A stretch of DNA of 64,000 bases from JBLMXQ01 sp050257855 (GTDB lineage Bacteria > Acidobacteriota > Vicinamibacteria > Vicinamibacterales > CAVVIG01): NCBI GenBank assembly GCA_050257855.1, contig JBLMXQ010000080.1, positions 62,001 through 126,000 of the forward strand, read 5' to 3'. Shown piece by piece: positions 17,700 to 25,426 of the stretch (positions are counted from its first letter, which is position 1; each line of letters opens with the position of its first letter). A model generated the notes under the pieces. The model was not told the origin of the DNA and ran no database searches. It saw only the letters and a list, made by a program, of their open reading frames with translations. The translations under genes were made by a program, and so were the position numbers.

Positions 17700-18640
17700 C
17701 AGCGAGCGATCTCCTCGAGCCGCTGGTCGACGAAACGGTTCACGGCTTCGATCGTCGTCAGCGACTCGCCGGGACCGTCGAACCAGACTAGATTAGGCTC
17801 TTTACGGAACCAGATCAACTGCCGGCGGGCGTAGCGCCGGTTCTCCTGCGCAATGAGCGCGCGCGTCGACGCCTCGTCGCGCAGGCCCCTCAGGTGCTCG
17901 AGCGCCTGGCGGTAGACGAGGCCGCCGAAGGGGCGGGCCCGCTCGGGGACCCCACGCGCGAGCAGCGCGCGGATTTCGTCGAGCAGACCACGCGCGAACT
18001 GTTCGTCCACGCGGCGCGTCACCCGCTCCGAAATGAGGGCGGCGGGCAGGCGGAGCCCGATCGGCAGGACCTCCATGCCGGGAATCGGCGACACCGTGTC
18101 CGCGAAGTGCAGCGTCAGCGGACGGCCGGTCAGGAAGAACACCTCGAGCGCGCGCACGATGCGCTTGAGATCGCGCGGCTGGGCTCGCGCGGCCGACGGC
18201 GGATCGACTCTCGCGAGCATGCGGTGCAGGAAGGGCACGCCGCGGCGGGCTGCAATGGCCTCGAGGCGCGCGCGCAGCGCCGGATCGGCCGACGGCCCGG
18301 GAAACAGCCCGCGCGTCAGCGCGCGGTAGTAGAAGCCGGTGCCGCCCGCGAGAATCGGAAGCCGGCCGCGCGCGTGAATGTCCCGGATGACGGCGGCCGC
18401 GTCGCGTGCGTAGCGCGCGGCGGTGTACTCGTCGGCCGGATCGACGACGTCGATCAGGTGGTGCGGGATGCCGCAACGTGCGGCGGGCGCCAGCTTGTCG
18501 GTGCCGATGTCGAAGCCGCGGTAGACGGCGGTCGAATCGCAGTTGATGATTTCGCCGCCATACCGCCCGGCGAGCGCGAGCGCGAGGGCGCTCTTGCCGG
18601 TGGCGGTCGGCCCGAGCACGGCGAGGACCAGGCGGGACAT
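17699..18640 (-). CDS. miaA: tRNA dimethylallyltransferase
   Basis: A 313-residue enzyme that adds dimethylallyl to A37 of tRNAs reading UNN codons. The P-loop GPTATGKSALAL is at residues 10-21, followed by INCDSTAVYRGFDIGTDK and AGGTGFYYRAL. The C-terminus has the RRYARRQLIWFRKEP block. ATG at 18640 puts the P-loop at its usual distance from the N-terminus. An upstream in-frame ATG at 18721 would add 27 residues encoded by a short-word repeat and is rejected. It sits upstream of hfq. Confidence 0.96.
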   Translation of the reverse strand: MSRLVLAVLGPTATGKSALALALAGRYGGEIINCDSTAVYRGFDIGTDKLAPAARCGIPHHLIDVVDPADEYTAARYARDAAAVIRDIHARGRLPILAGGTGFYYRALTRGLFPGPSADPALRARLEAIAARRGVPFLHRMLARVDPPSAARAQPRDLKRIVRALEVFFLTGRPLTLHFADTVSPIPGMEVLPIGLRLPAALISERVTRRVDEQFARGLLDEIRALLARGVPERARPFGGLVYRQALEHLRGLRDEASTRALIAQENRRYARRQLIWFRKEPNLVWFDGPGESLTTIEAVNRFVDQRLEEIAR

Positions 18641-18649
18641 CTGCTGAAA

Positions 18650-18769
18650 GCTGTCGGCTATCGGCTGTCGGCTATCGGCTCGGCTGTCGGCGATCAGCTG
18701 TCGGCTGTCGGCTATCGCCATCGGCTGTCGGCTGTCAGCTGTCCGCTATCGGCTGTCCGCTATCGGCTT
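18650..18769 (-). repeat. Seven-nt word tract (GCCGACA/GCCGATA) upstream of miaA
   Basis: About 120 bases made almost entirely of the words GCCGACA and GCCGATA (minus strand), with occasional GCGGACA and CTGACAG variants. The period is mostly 7. It fills the gap between the small membrane ORF downstream of tonB and the miaA start. If translated in the miaA frame it gives a repeating ADSRQ peptide. The same word (GCTGTCCGCTAT on the plus strand) appears once at 43023, at the lysS stop. Confidence 0.75.
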
Positions 18770-18840
18770 CGAAGGAAGACGTAGACGATGAATGCCAGCA
18801 GCAGGATGACGAGGCCGAGTTGCTGCGGGCGCGTGAGCAT
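18760..18840 (-). CDS. 26-residue single-pass membrane peptide
   Basis: A very small ORF starting three bases after the tonB stop (ATG at 18840, TAG at 18760). It encodes MLTRPQQLG followed by an unbroken hydrophobic run of about 14 residues and a basic end, LRSR. The layout (short polar head, one transmembrane helix, positive tail) is what real membrane microproteins look like, and the position suggests co-translation with the TonB-family protein. Its last codons run into the word tract upstream of miaA. I know of no named family for it. Chance hydrophobic ORFs of this size do occur, so confidence is moderate. Confidence 0.45.
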   Translation of the reverse strand: MLTRPQQLGLVILLLAFIVYVFLRSR

Positions 18841-18843
18841 CGG

Positions 18844-19818
18844 CTACTGCGGCTGCTCGTTGTAGTAGAACGTGACGGTGAAGAACGCCTTCTCCGACGG
18901 ATACTCCGGCGGGAGCGGCTGCGTCGGGTTGGACGAAACGAGCGCGCCGAACGCCGCGTTGTTGAACGCATCCACCGGACAGGGCCCGACGACCGCCAGG
19001 TCGCTGATCGAGCCGTCCTTGTGCACGTTGAACGTGATCACGACGTGCCCCTTCATCGACATCGCCGCGTACGGGATGAACCAGTTGCGCCGGATCTGCG
19101 CGACGAAGCGCCGGATCCAGGGGCCGAACTCGACGCCCTTCGTGTCGAACTGAATCGCGGGGCCGAACTCGCCGCCGCCGGTCGCATTGTCGAACTGCTC
19201 GTGCTGCACGTAGCGCTGCAGGTTCTTCAGCGCGTCGCCGAGGGCTCCGCCCGCCGTCGCCGCCCGTCCGCTCGCGCCGTTCTGCGGCGCAGCCGGCTGA
19301 CGCAGGTTCGGAATCTGCAGGCCGGAGCTCGAGTCTGGAATCCTGGGCGAGGTATCCCCCGGCGGCGCCGCGCGCGCGTTCCGGGCAACCTGGCCCGCCG
19401 ACGGCTCGGGCTGCGGTCCCTGTCCGCGCGGCTTCGCCTGCTGTTGCGCCTCGACGCGCTCGGGCGAGTTGCCGCGCGAGAACGGCATCCTGTTCTCGGG
19501 CTTCGGCGCGCGTTCGACGGTCCGCGCCTGCCGGTCCTTGTCGGAGTTTTCGGCGTGCACCGGGGGCTTCAGCGCGGGGATGTCGACGCGCGGCTGCACG
19601 AACACGAACCGCGCCGCCTGCTGCTGGCGCTGCTGCTGCAGGGCCAGCAGGCGGGCGCGCCTGGCGGCTGCGTTCTCCTCGAACAGCTTCGGCGACAGCA
19701 GGAGGACGATGATCATCGCCAGGTGGACGATGATCGAAATCAGGATGCCTTCGCGCCACGAGATGGCCCGGCCGACCGGCGCGATATCCGGACGGTAGTC
19801 CTCGAAATCGAAATACAT
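18844..19818 (-). CDS. TonB-family energy transducer with C-terminal TonB domain
   Basis: A 324-residue protein with a single N-terminal transmembrane helix (ILISIIVHLAMIIVLLL, about residues 26-42). A long Gln/Ala/Pro-rich periplasmic linker follows. The C-terminal TonB-like domain is recognisable by WIRRFVAQIRRNWFIPYAAM, HVVITFNVHKDGSISDL and FNNAAFGALVSSNPTQPLPPEYP. Such proteins pass inner-membrane energy to outer-membrane receptors or act as AgmX/TonB-C scaffolds; no exbB or exbD is nearby. An extended -10 lies 15 bases upstream of the ATG, giving the gene its own promoter next to the menaquinone operon. Confidence 0.88.
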   Translation of the reverse strand: MYFDFEDYRPDIAPVGRAISWREGILISIIVHLAMIIVLLLSPKLFEENAAARRARLLALQQQRQQQAARFVFVQPRVDIPALKPPVHAENSDKDRQARTVERAPKPENRMPFSRGNSPERVEAQQQAKPRGQGPQPEPSAGQVARNARAAPPGDTSPRIPDSSSGLQIPNLRQPAAPQNGASGRAATAGGALGDALKNLQRYVQHEQFDNATGGGEFGPAIQFDTKGVEFGPWIRRFVAQIRRNWFIPYAAMSMKGHVVITFNVHKDGSISDLAVVGPCPVDAFNNAAFGALVSSNPTQPLPPEYPSEKAFFTVTFYYNEQPQ

Positions 19819-19833
19819 CAGGAACTTACAGCG

Positions 19834-19842
19834 ATTATATCA
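19834..19842 (-). promoter_or_regulatory. Extended -10 promoter for the tonB-family gene
   Basis: The minus strand reads TGATATAAT, a perfect extended -10 (TGn plus TATAAT). No good -35 is visible 16-18 bases upstream, as expected for extended -10 promoters. Transcription would begin within about 10 bases of the ATG, giving a very short leader. Confidence 0.5.
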
Positions 19843-19950
19843 ACGCCGGTGTTCAGGCTGGGCGGGCATCTCTCGAGTGTACAAGCTCGGCCGGACGCGG
19901 CGACAGTAAAAGAATGTCGCGGCCGGCCCTGCCCCACAATTGTCACATGT

Positions 19951-20667
19951 TCAGGGGGTCCGGCGCGCCGTGTACAACACGACGATGCCGAAGGTCAACG
20001 TCACCGCCGCGACCTGGTCGAATCCGGCCGCGGCGAGCATCGCGGCGAATTCCCCTGGCGCCGAAAACGCGGTGACCGACGCCGGCAGGTAGCCGTATGC
20101 CGCCTGGTGCCGCGAGACGATCCGGCCGATCCGGGGCAACAGGCGATTGAAATACCAGAGGTAGAGGGGCTGCACGATCGGAGCGGTCGGAATCGCGAAT
20201 TCGAGGATCGCGAGGCGTCCGCCCGGCTTCAGGACGCGGCGGATTTCGCCCAGGGCCTCGCGGGGACTCTCGACGTTCCGGATGCCGAACGCGATCGTGA
20301 CCGCGTCGACCGACCGATCCGCCGCCGGGATGCACGACGCGTCGCCGCGGACGAGCGCGATCGTGTCGGCGAGCTGCCGGCGCCGCAGCTTCTCGCGGCC
20401 GACGTTCAGCATGGCGCCCGCGAAGTCGAGGCCGACGACGCGCGCGGCGGGAGGACGCGCGGTCCTCGCCGCGATGGCGAGGTCGGCCGTGCCGGTGCAC
20501 AGGTCGAGGACGTGTTCCCGTCCGGTCAGCCGCAGGGACCTGATGGCCCTGGCGCGCCACCGGCGATCGATCCCGGCGCTCAGCAGATGGTTGAGGAAGT
20601 CGTAGTGCCCGGCAATCGCATCGAACATGCCCGCAATGCGATCCGGGGCCTTCGAAACATCGGTCAC
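19951..20667 (-). CDS. ubiE: Demethylmenaquinone methyltransferase (UbiE/MenG)
   Basis: A 238-residue SAM-dependent C-methyltransferase that makes menaquinone from demethylmenaquinone. Family blocks are RIAGMFDAIAGHYDFLNHLLS, VLDLCTGTADLA (SAM site), ITIAFGIRNV-like AVTIAFGIRN and RVLKPGGRLAILEFAIP. The C-terminus FGIVVLYTARR is typical. The GTG start overlaps the ubiX stop as GTGA. As the last gene of the operon it supplies the last step of the pathway. Confidence 0.95.
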   Translation of the reverse strand: MTDVSKAPDRIAGMFDAIAGHYDFLNHLLSAGIDRRWRARAIRSLRLTGREHVLDLCTGTADLAIAARTARPPAARVVGLDFAGAMLNVGREKLRRRQLADTIALVRGDASCIPAADRSVDAVTIAFGIRNVESPREALGEIRRVLKPGGRLAILEFAIPTAPIVQPLYLWYFNRLLPRIGRIVSRHQAAYGYLPASVTAFSAPGEFAAMLAAAGFDQVAAVTLTFGIVVLYTARRTP

Positions 20668-21296
20668 GCGCCGCCCCCGGCACGGCCGGTCCAGGGCGGA
20701 TAGAGATCGTGCTCGAACCCGAGCGCCGACACGATTTTTCCCGCGATGAAGTCGGCGAGATCGTCGAGCGACTTCGGCAGCTGGTAGAAGGCCGGCATGG
20801 CCGGCAGCAGAGTCGCGCCGGCCTCGGCGCAGAGCACCATGTTCCTGAGCTGCGGCAGGCTCATCGGGGTCTCGCGCGGAACGATGACGAGCGGCCGGCG
20901 CTCCTTGAGCATGACATCGGCTGCGCGCTCGACGAGGCTGCGCGACAGGCCGTGCGCAACGGCCGCCAGCGTCTTCATCGAGCACGGCACGATGGCCATG
21001 CCGCGGCAACCGTGGCTGCCGCTGGCCAGCGTCGCGCCGAGATCGCGGTTGCTGTGCAGCGTGATGGTGCCGCGCTCGACCTCGGATCCGTACTTCTCCA
21101 CGAGGAACGGCGCGAGGCGCTCGACCGCGGCCGCCTCGCCGAGCTCGTCGCGGAGCAGGCGCCGGCCGTAGTCGGAGACGATCAGCTCGACGTGCACGCC
21201 GCGCGCGAGCAGCGCCGCCAGCGTGCGGACGGCGTACAGCGCGCCGCTCGCGCCGGTGATCCCGATGGCAATCGACGGCCGAGGGTCAGCCGGCAT
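20664..21296 (-). CDS. ubiX: UbiX/MqnM-type flavin prenyltransferase
   Basis: A 210-residue flavoprotein that prenylates FMN to the cofactor used by UbiD-type decarboxylases. The N-terminal GITGASGALYAVR is the FMN site. IVPCSMKTLAAVAHG and RRPLVIVPRETPMS are family blocks. The partner UbiD is encoded at 27891-29333. ATG at 21296 overlaps the end of the upstream prenyltransferase gene by 11 bases; a GTG four codons earlier is possible. Being between ubiA-like and ubiE genes, it most likely serves the naphthoate decarboxylation of the futalosine pathway. Confidence 0.94.
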   Translation of the reverse strand: MPADPRPSIAIGITGASGALYAVRTLAALLARGVHVELIVSDYGRRLLRDELGEAAAVERLAPFLVEKYGSEVERGTITLHSNRDLGATLASGSHGCRGMAIVPCSMKTLAAVAHGLSRSLVERAADVMLKERRPLVIVPRETPMSLPQLRNMVLCAEAGATLLPAMPAFYQLPKSLDDLADFIAGKIVSALGFEHDLYPPWTGRAGGGA

Positions 21297-22140
21297 AGAC
21301 GGCCGCACCGAGCACGACCAGATACAGGATGCCGACGTAGCCGTTCATGTCGAACGCGCGCCTGACCTGCGAGAGATCGTCGGCGCGCACGAGCGACTGC
21401 TCGTAGGCGAGGAGCGCCGCGATGACCGCGACCCCGACCTCGTAGAAGCGCGGCAGCGGCGTCACCCACGGCAGCGCCGCCAGGCAGGCGATCGCGACCA
21501 CGTGCATGGCGCGCGAGATGGCCAGCGACGCGGCCACGCCGAACCGGACCGGAATCGAGCGGAGCCCGTGCGCGCGGTCGAATTCGAGATCCTGACAGGC
21601 GTACAGCACGTCGAAGCCGCCAACCCATGTGCCGATCGCGAGCGCCAGCAGCCACGGCTCCCACCCGCCCCGTCCGCCGGCGGCGAGCCAGCCTCCAACC
21701 GGCGCGACGGCCATCGACAGGGCGAGGAACAGCTGCGTCCAGGTGGTGAACCGCTTGGCGAGCGAGTACCAGAAGACGATCGCGAGGGCGACCGGCGACA
21801 GCGCGAAGCAGATCGGGTTCAGGCGCCAGGCCGCAATCACGAACAGCGCCGACGCAGCGACGACGAAACCGACCGCTTCGCGGACCGACATCGCCCCGCG
21901 CGGCAATTCGCGGCCGGCGGTGCGCGGGTTGAGCGCGTCCCAGCGGGCATCGACCAGGCGGTTGAAACCCATGGCCGCGCTTCGCGCCGCGACCATGGCC
22001 GCCAGAATCCACCCCACCGTCGCCCACGTCAGCGGCACGTGCCGCGCGGCCAGCAGCGCTCCGGCGAGCGCGAACGGCAGGGCGAACACCGAGTGGCTGA
22101 AGCGGACGAACGACAGATAGGTCGACAGCCGCTTGTACAT
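21286..22140 (-). CDS. mqnP: UbiA-family prenyltransferase, probable MqnP
   Basis: A 284-residue integral membrane prenyltransferase with about eight hydrophobic helices. The first Asp-rich motif is FNRLVDARWDALNPRTAGRE and the second is DVLYACQDLEFDRAHG, both needed for Mg-diphosphate binding. UbiA enzymes attach a polyprenyl chain to an aromatic acid. In this operon the acceptor is most likely 1,4-dihydroxy-6-naphthoate, which makes it MqnP; sequence alone does not separate it from 4-hydroxybenzoate UbiA. It starts three bases after the deaminase stop. Confidence 0.9.
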   Translation of the reverse strand: MYKRLSTYLSFVRFSHSVFALPFALAGALLAARHVPLTWATVGWILAAMVAARSAAMGFNRLVDARWDALNPRTAGRELPRGAMSVREAVGFVVAASALFVIAAWRLNPICFALSPVALAIVFWYSLAKRFTTWTQLFLALSMAVAPVGGWLAAGGRGGWEPWLLALAIGTWVGGFDVLYACQDLEFDRAHGLRSIPVRFGVAASLAISRAMHVVAIACLAALPWVTPLPRFYEVGVAVIAALLAYEQSLVRADDLSQVRRAFDMNGYVGILYLVVLGAAVYAG

Positions 22141-22143
22141 TCT

Positions 22144-23361
22144 CTAAGCCACCCACCTGACCTGCTCGGGCTGGATTCCCGTCATCAGGTATTCTTCCAC
22201 ATCGGCCGTTCCGGGAGGAACGGCGACAGCGATGAGCCGCGCCACCTTGCCCGGCTCGATCGTGCCGTACTCGCCGCCGAATCCCAGCCCGCGGGCGCCC
22301 TCGGCCGTGGCGCTCGCCAGCAGCCACGAAGCGGGCACCGACGGGGCGAGCGCGCGCAACGCGGCGAGCTCCGCGAACACGTTCAGGTCCGGCGCGCTCG
22401 CCAGGCTGTCGGTTCCGACCGCCACGCGCACGCCGGCGCCGTAGAAGCGCTCGATCGGCGGCACGCCCGCCCCGGTGTGCCCGTTGCTGCGGGGACAGGT
22501 CACCAGCGTGACGCCACGGGCCGCGAGGCGCGCGAGGTCGTCGGCGGTCATCTGCACACCGTGAACCGCCAGCATCCGCGAGTCCAGGAATCCGCTTTCG
22601 TCCAGATACCGCACCGGGCTGACCCCCGGCGCCGCGAATGCCGGATCCCACGCGCCGAGATCTTCGAGCAGTGCGCGCCACGCGCCGCCGGCCGTCCGGA
22701 TGAACTCGACCTCCTCGACCGACTCGGACAGGTGCACGCTGCCCGGTGCGCCCGGATGGCGATCGATGGCGCGCCGGATGGCGCGGAACAGGCCCGGCGC
22801 CACCGAGTACGGGGCGTGCGCCGCGAGGCTCGCGCGCACGCGCCCGCTCGGCGGCAGCCGCGCGATCTGCTCGCAGGCCTCCTCGACGATCGCATCGGGC
22901 TCCCGTGCGCTGAATCGGATCAGCTCGTAGAACACCACGCCGGCAAGCGGGCTCGCCGCGAGCGGCTCGAACGTCACCAGCGTATTGGAGATGTCGCCGA
23001 CCAGCGCCGTGCCGCACCTGACCGCTTCGTCGATGCCGTTGGCGACCGCCTCCACGATCGCAGGCGCTCGCGGGTCCGGCGCCCGGCGCCGCGCCGTCAG
23101 CACGCCGCGAACCCACGTGACGAACGCCGCGGCCGGCGGGATTTCGTCGCGCAGGTACGACAGCTCGAGGTGCGTGTGCGCGTTGACCAGGCCGGGCAGG
23201 ACGGCGACGTGACCGAGGTCGGCGTCCTGGATGGACGGGTTCGGGACGGCCTCGAGGCCGTCCCCTACCGCGGCGATGCGGCCGCGGTCCACGACGATCC
23301 AGCCGTCCCGGATCGGCGGCCCGCTGATCGGGAGGATCCAGGCAGCGTGATAGCGAATCAA
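22144..23361 (-). CDS. mqnX: Amidohydrolase, probable aminodeoxyfutalosine deaminase (MqnX-like)
   Basis: A 405-residue metal-dependent amidohydrolase of the TRZ/ATZ/cytosine deaminase group. Metal and catalytic motifs are LVNAHTHLELS near residue 58, AAHAPYSVAP, HLSESVEEVEF and GTDSLAS. A C-terminal beta-strand region closes the composite sandwich (IEPGKVARLIAV). Next to mqnA and mqnC it most likely deaminates aminodeoxyfutalosine to futalosine. The start is TTG, inferred from the TTGA overlap with the mqnC stop; no better start gives the usual N-terminus. Other deamination substrates are possible. Confidence 0.85.
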   Translation of the reverse strand: MIRYHAAWILPISGPPIRDGWIVVDRGRIAAVGDGLEAVPNPSIQDADLGHVAVLPGLVNAHTHLELSYLRDEIPPAAAFVTWVRGVLTARRRAPDPRAPAIVEAVANGIDEAVRCGTALVGDISNTLVTFEPLAASPLAGVVFYELIRFSAREPDAIVEEACEQIARLPPSGRVRASLAAHAPYSVAPGLFRAIRRAIDRHPGAPGSVHLSESVEEVEFIRTAGGAWRALLEDLGAWDPAFAAPGVSPVRYLDESGFLDSRMLAVHGVQMTADDLARLAARGVTLVTCPRSNGHTGAGVPPIERFYGAGVRVAVGTDSLASAPDLNVFAELAALRALAPSVPASWLLASATAEGARGLGFGGEYGTIEPGKVARLIAVAVPPGTADVEEYLMTGIQPEQVRWVA

Positions 23362-24566
23362 TGCTCGATGACGCGAAGCTGCTTGCCGGCGCGGCTGCGC
23401 GCCGGGTAGTTCGCGAGCTCCTCCGGCACGGACGTGTCTCCCGGGTCGCGCGCCGTGGCGAGCTCCAGCATCCGGGGCACCTCCCGCTGGCGACAGAAGG
23501 GGTCGCCGAGGATCTCGTAGTGCATGTTCCGGCGCTTCGGGATGAAGCCGGCATCCTCGATGTTCCGCACGATCTCCAGCTCGTCCATGCAGTACGCCGC
23601 GCCCGCCGCCCGCACGACGTTTTCCTCGATCATGACGCTGCCCATGTCGTTGGCGCCGTACGCCAGCGAGAGCTGCCCTACCTTCCCGCCCTGCGTCACC
23701 CAGGACGCCTGCAGGCTGTCGAAGTTGTCGAGCACGATGCGCGCCGTGGCGAGCGTCCGCAGGTACTCTAGGCCGGTCGCCTCCCGGCCGGCGAGCTCGG
23801 TGTGGTCCGGCTGGTAGCTCCAGGCGATGAATGCGGTGAAGCCGCCGGTCTCGTCCTGCAGATCGCGCAGGCGCAGCATGTGCTCGATCCGCTCCTCGTC
23901 GGTCTCCACGGTGCCGTACATCATCGTCGCCGTCGTGCGGAGACCCGCCCGGTGCGCGTGGCGCATAACGTCGAGCCATTCGTCGGCCGTGGCCTTGCCG
24001 TAGCAGTGCAGCAGCTTGCGGACGCGATCGACGAGAATCTCGGCGCCGCCGCCGGGCACGCTGTCCATGCCGGCCGCCATCAGGCGCTGGAGCACCTCCG
24101 GAACGGCCAGCTGCGAGAGTCTGGACAGATGGATGACCTCGGGCGGCGAGAGCGCGTGCAGCTTGAACGTCGGGTAGCGTTCCTTGATCGCCCGGAAGAG
24201 ATCCTCGTACCAGGTCAGCGGCAGGTCGGGATTGTGTCCCCCCTGCAGCAGCAGCTGTACGCCGCCGACGGCAATCGTCTCGTCGATCTTCCGGAACAGC
24301 TCGTCGAACCCGAGGACGTAGCCTTCCGGCGAGCCGACCGGCCGGTAGAAGGCGCAGAACCGGCACTTCGCGACGCAGACGTTGGTGTAGTTGACGTTGC
24401 GGTCGATGATGTACGTGACGATGCGCTCCGGATGCCTGCGCGCGCGGATGCCGTCGGCGAGCCGGCCGAGGAGCGGTGTCGGCGCGTCGCGGTACAGCGT
24501 CAGCGCTTCGCCCCGCGTGACGCGCCCGCCCGCCTCCACTTTCCGCACAATCAGGTCAATCGTCAT
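23358..24566 (-). CDS. mqnC: Cyclic dehypoxanthinyl futalosine synthase (MqnC), radical SAM
   Basis: A 402-residue radical SAM enzyme that cyclises dehypoxanthinyl futalosine. NVNYTNVCVAKCRFCAFYR contains the CX3CX2C [4Fe-4S] cluster ligands, C64, C68 and C71. LLLQGGHNPDLPLTWYEDLF and the WSYQPDHTEL block are specific to MqnC rather than MqnE or CofG/H. ARIVLDNFDSLQASWVTQGGKVGQLSLAYGANDMGSVM completes the C-terminal half. The gene is 29 bases downstream of mqnA. It is the only intact radical SAM cluster motif in this operon. Confidence 0.96.
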   Translation of the reverse strand: MTIDLIVRKVEAGGRVTRGEALTLYRDAPTPLLGRLADGIRARRHPERIVTYIIDRNVNYTNVCVAKCRFCAFYRPVGSPEGYVLGFDELFRKIDETIAVGGVQLLLQGGHNPDLPLTWYEDLFRAIKERYPTFKLHALSPPEVIHLSRLSQLAVPEVLQRLMAAGMDSVPGGGAEILVDRVRKLLHCYGKATADEWLDVMRHAHRAGLRTTATMMYGTVETDEERIEHMLRLRDLQDETGGFTAFIAWSYQPDHTELAGREATGLEYLRTLATARIVLDNFDSLQASWVTQGGKVGQLSLAYGANDMGSVMIEENVVRAAGAAYCMDELEIVRNIEDAGFIPKRRNMHYEILGDPFCRQREVPRMLELATARDPGDTSVPEELANYPARSRAGKQLRVIEH

Positions 24567-24595
24567 GGCACCCTGCGAGCACCGCCTTGCGCAGC

Positions 24596-25426
24596 TCAGT
24601 AGAACCTGAGCGGAGCCGCGGCCGGGACAACACCCGCCTCGGCGGCGTACCGGTAGAACAGGTCGAGCGCGGCCCGCTCGTCGTCGCCGAGATAGTACTT
24701 GATATTATCCCGGAGATACCGCGCGGCTACCGCCTGCCGCGCCGCATCGTCCGGGTAGTACGAGGCGGCGATCTCATCGGGCCTCGCTACGCCGAGGTCT
24801 CTCGTCCGCTGCAGCGCCTGCACGTGATCGTCGGACAGCGCGTGCGGCCGCCCGGCCCAGAACGCATACACGAACGGCAGGCCCGTCATCCGGAGCCACG
24901 CCTCCCCGAGATCGATCTTCTCCACGCAGACGGTCCGTTCCGGCGTGTCCGGATCCGCCTGGACCCGGATGCCGCCGTCGATGAACAGCGCCCTGTCGCC
25001 GATGATCAGCGCCGCGTCGGCGCGCGCGAGCATCGCTCCAAGGTCTGGCCCCAGCGGCTCGAACGCGGGCGCGATCCTGAACAGCCGGGCGCACAGGACC
25101 CGGGTCAGCGCGACCGAGGCCCGCGAGCTCGTGTCGAGCGCTATCGATCGGACGTCCGACATTGGCCGCGTCGTGAAGAGAGCGACCGACTTCACGGCGC
25201 CGCTCGAGGCGATCGCGAGTCCGGGCACGATGCGGTAGTCGCCACGCAGGTACTCGATCGACGGGATCAGACCGACATCGGTCGCCTGTTCGTGAAGCAG
25301 CGCGGCGCAGCGCGACGGCAGGTCGAAACGGACCTCGAAGCGCGGATCGCGGTCGAGCCCGTAGACGAGCGGACGCGCGTTGAGGTATCCGACCGCCCCG
25401 ACCCGTACGCGGGATGCCCGGCTCAC
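24596..25426 (-). CDS. mqnA: Chorismate dehydratase (MqnA)
   Basis: A 276-residue periplasmic-binding-protein-fold enzyme that dehydrates chorismate to 3-enolpyruvyl-benzoate, the first committed step of the futalosine pathway. VGAVGYLNARPLVYGL at the N-terminus, DVGLIPSIEYL, ALDTSSRASVALTRVL, ALIIGDRAL and LPFVYAFWAGRP are family blocks. The GTG start overlaps the upstream gene's stop as GTGA. MqnA and MqnD are related; the YLNARPL N-terminus and length favour MqnA. Confidence 0.93.
   Translation of the reverse strand: MSRASRVRVGAVGYLNARPLVYGLDRDPRFEVRFDLPSRCAALLHEQATDVGLIPSIEYLRGDYRIVPGLAIASSGAVKSVALFTTRPMSDVRSIALDTSSRASVALTRVLCARLFRIAPAFEPLGPDLGAMLARADAALIIGDRALFIDGGIRVQADPDTPERTVCVEKIDLGEAWLRMTGLPFVYAFWAGRPHALSDDHVQALQRTRDLGVARPDEIAASYYPDDAARQAVAARYLRDNIKYYLGDDERAALDLFYRYAAEAGVVPAAAPLRFY

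Noticed and set aside
18641..18721. Upstream in-frame extension of miaA
   Set aside because: It is encoded by the seven-nt word tract and would put the P-loop about 27 residues too far from the N-terminus.
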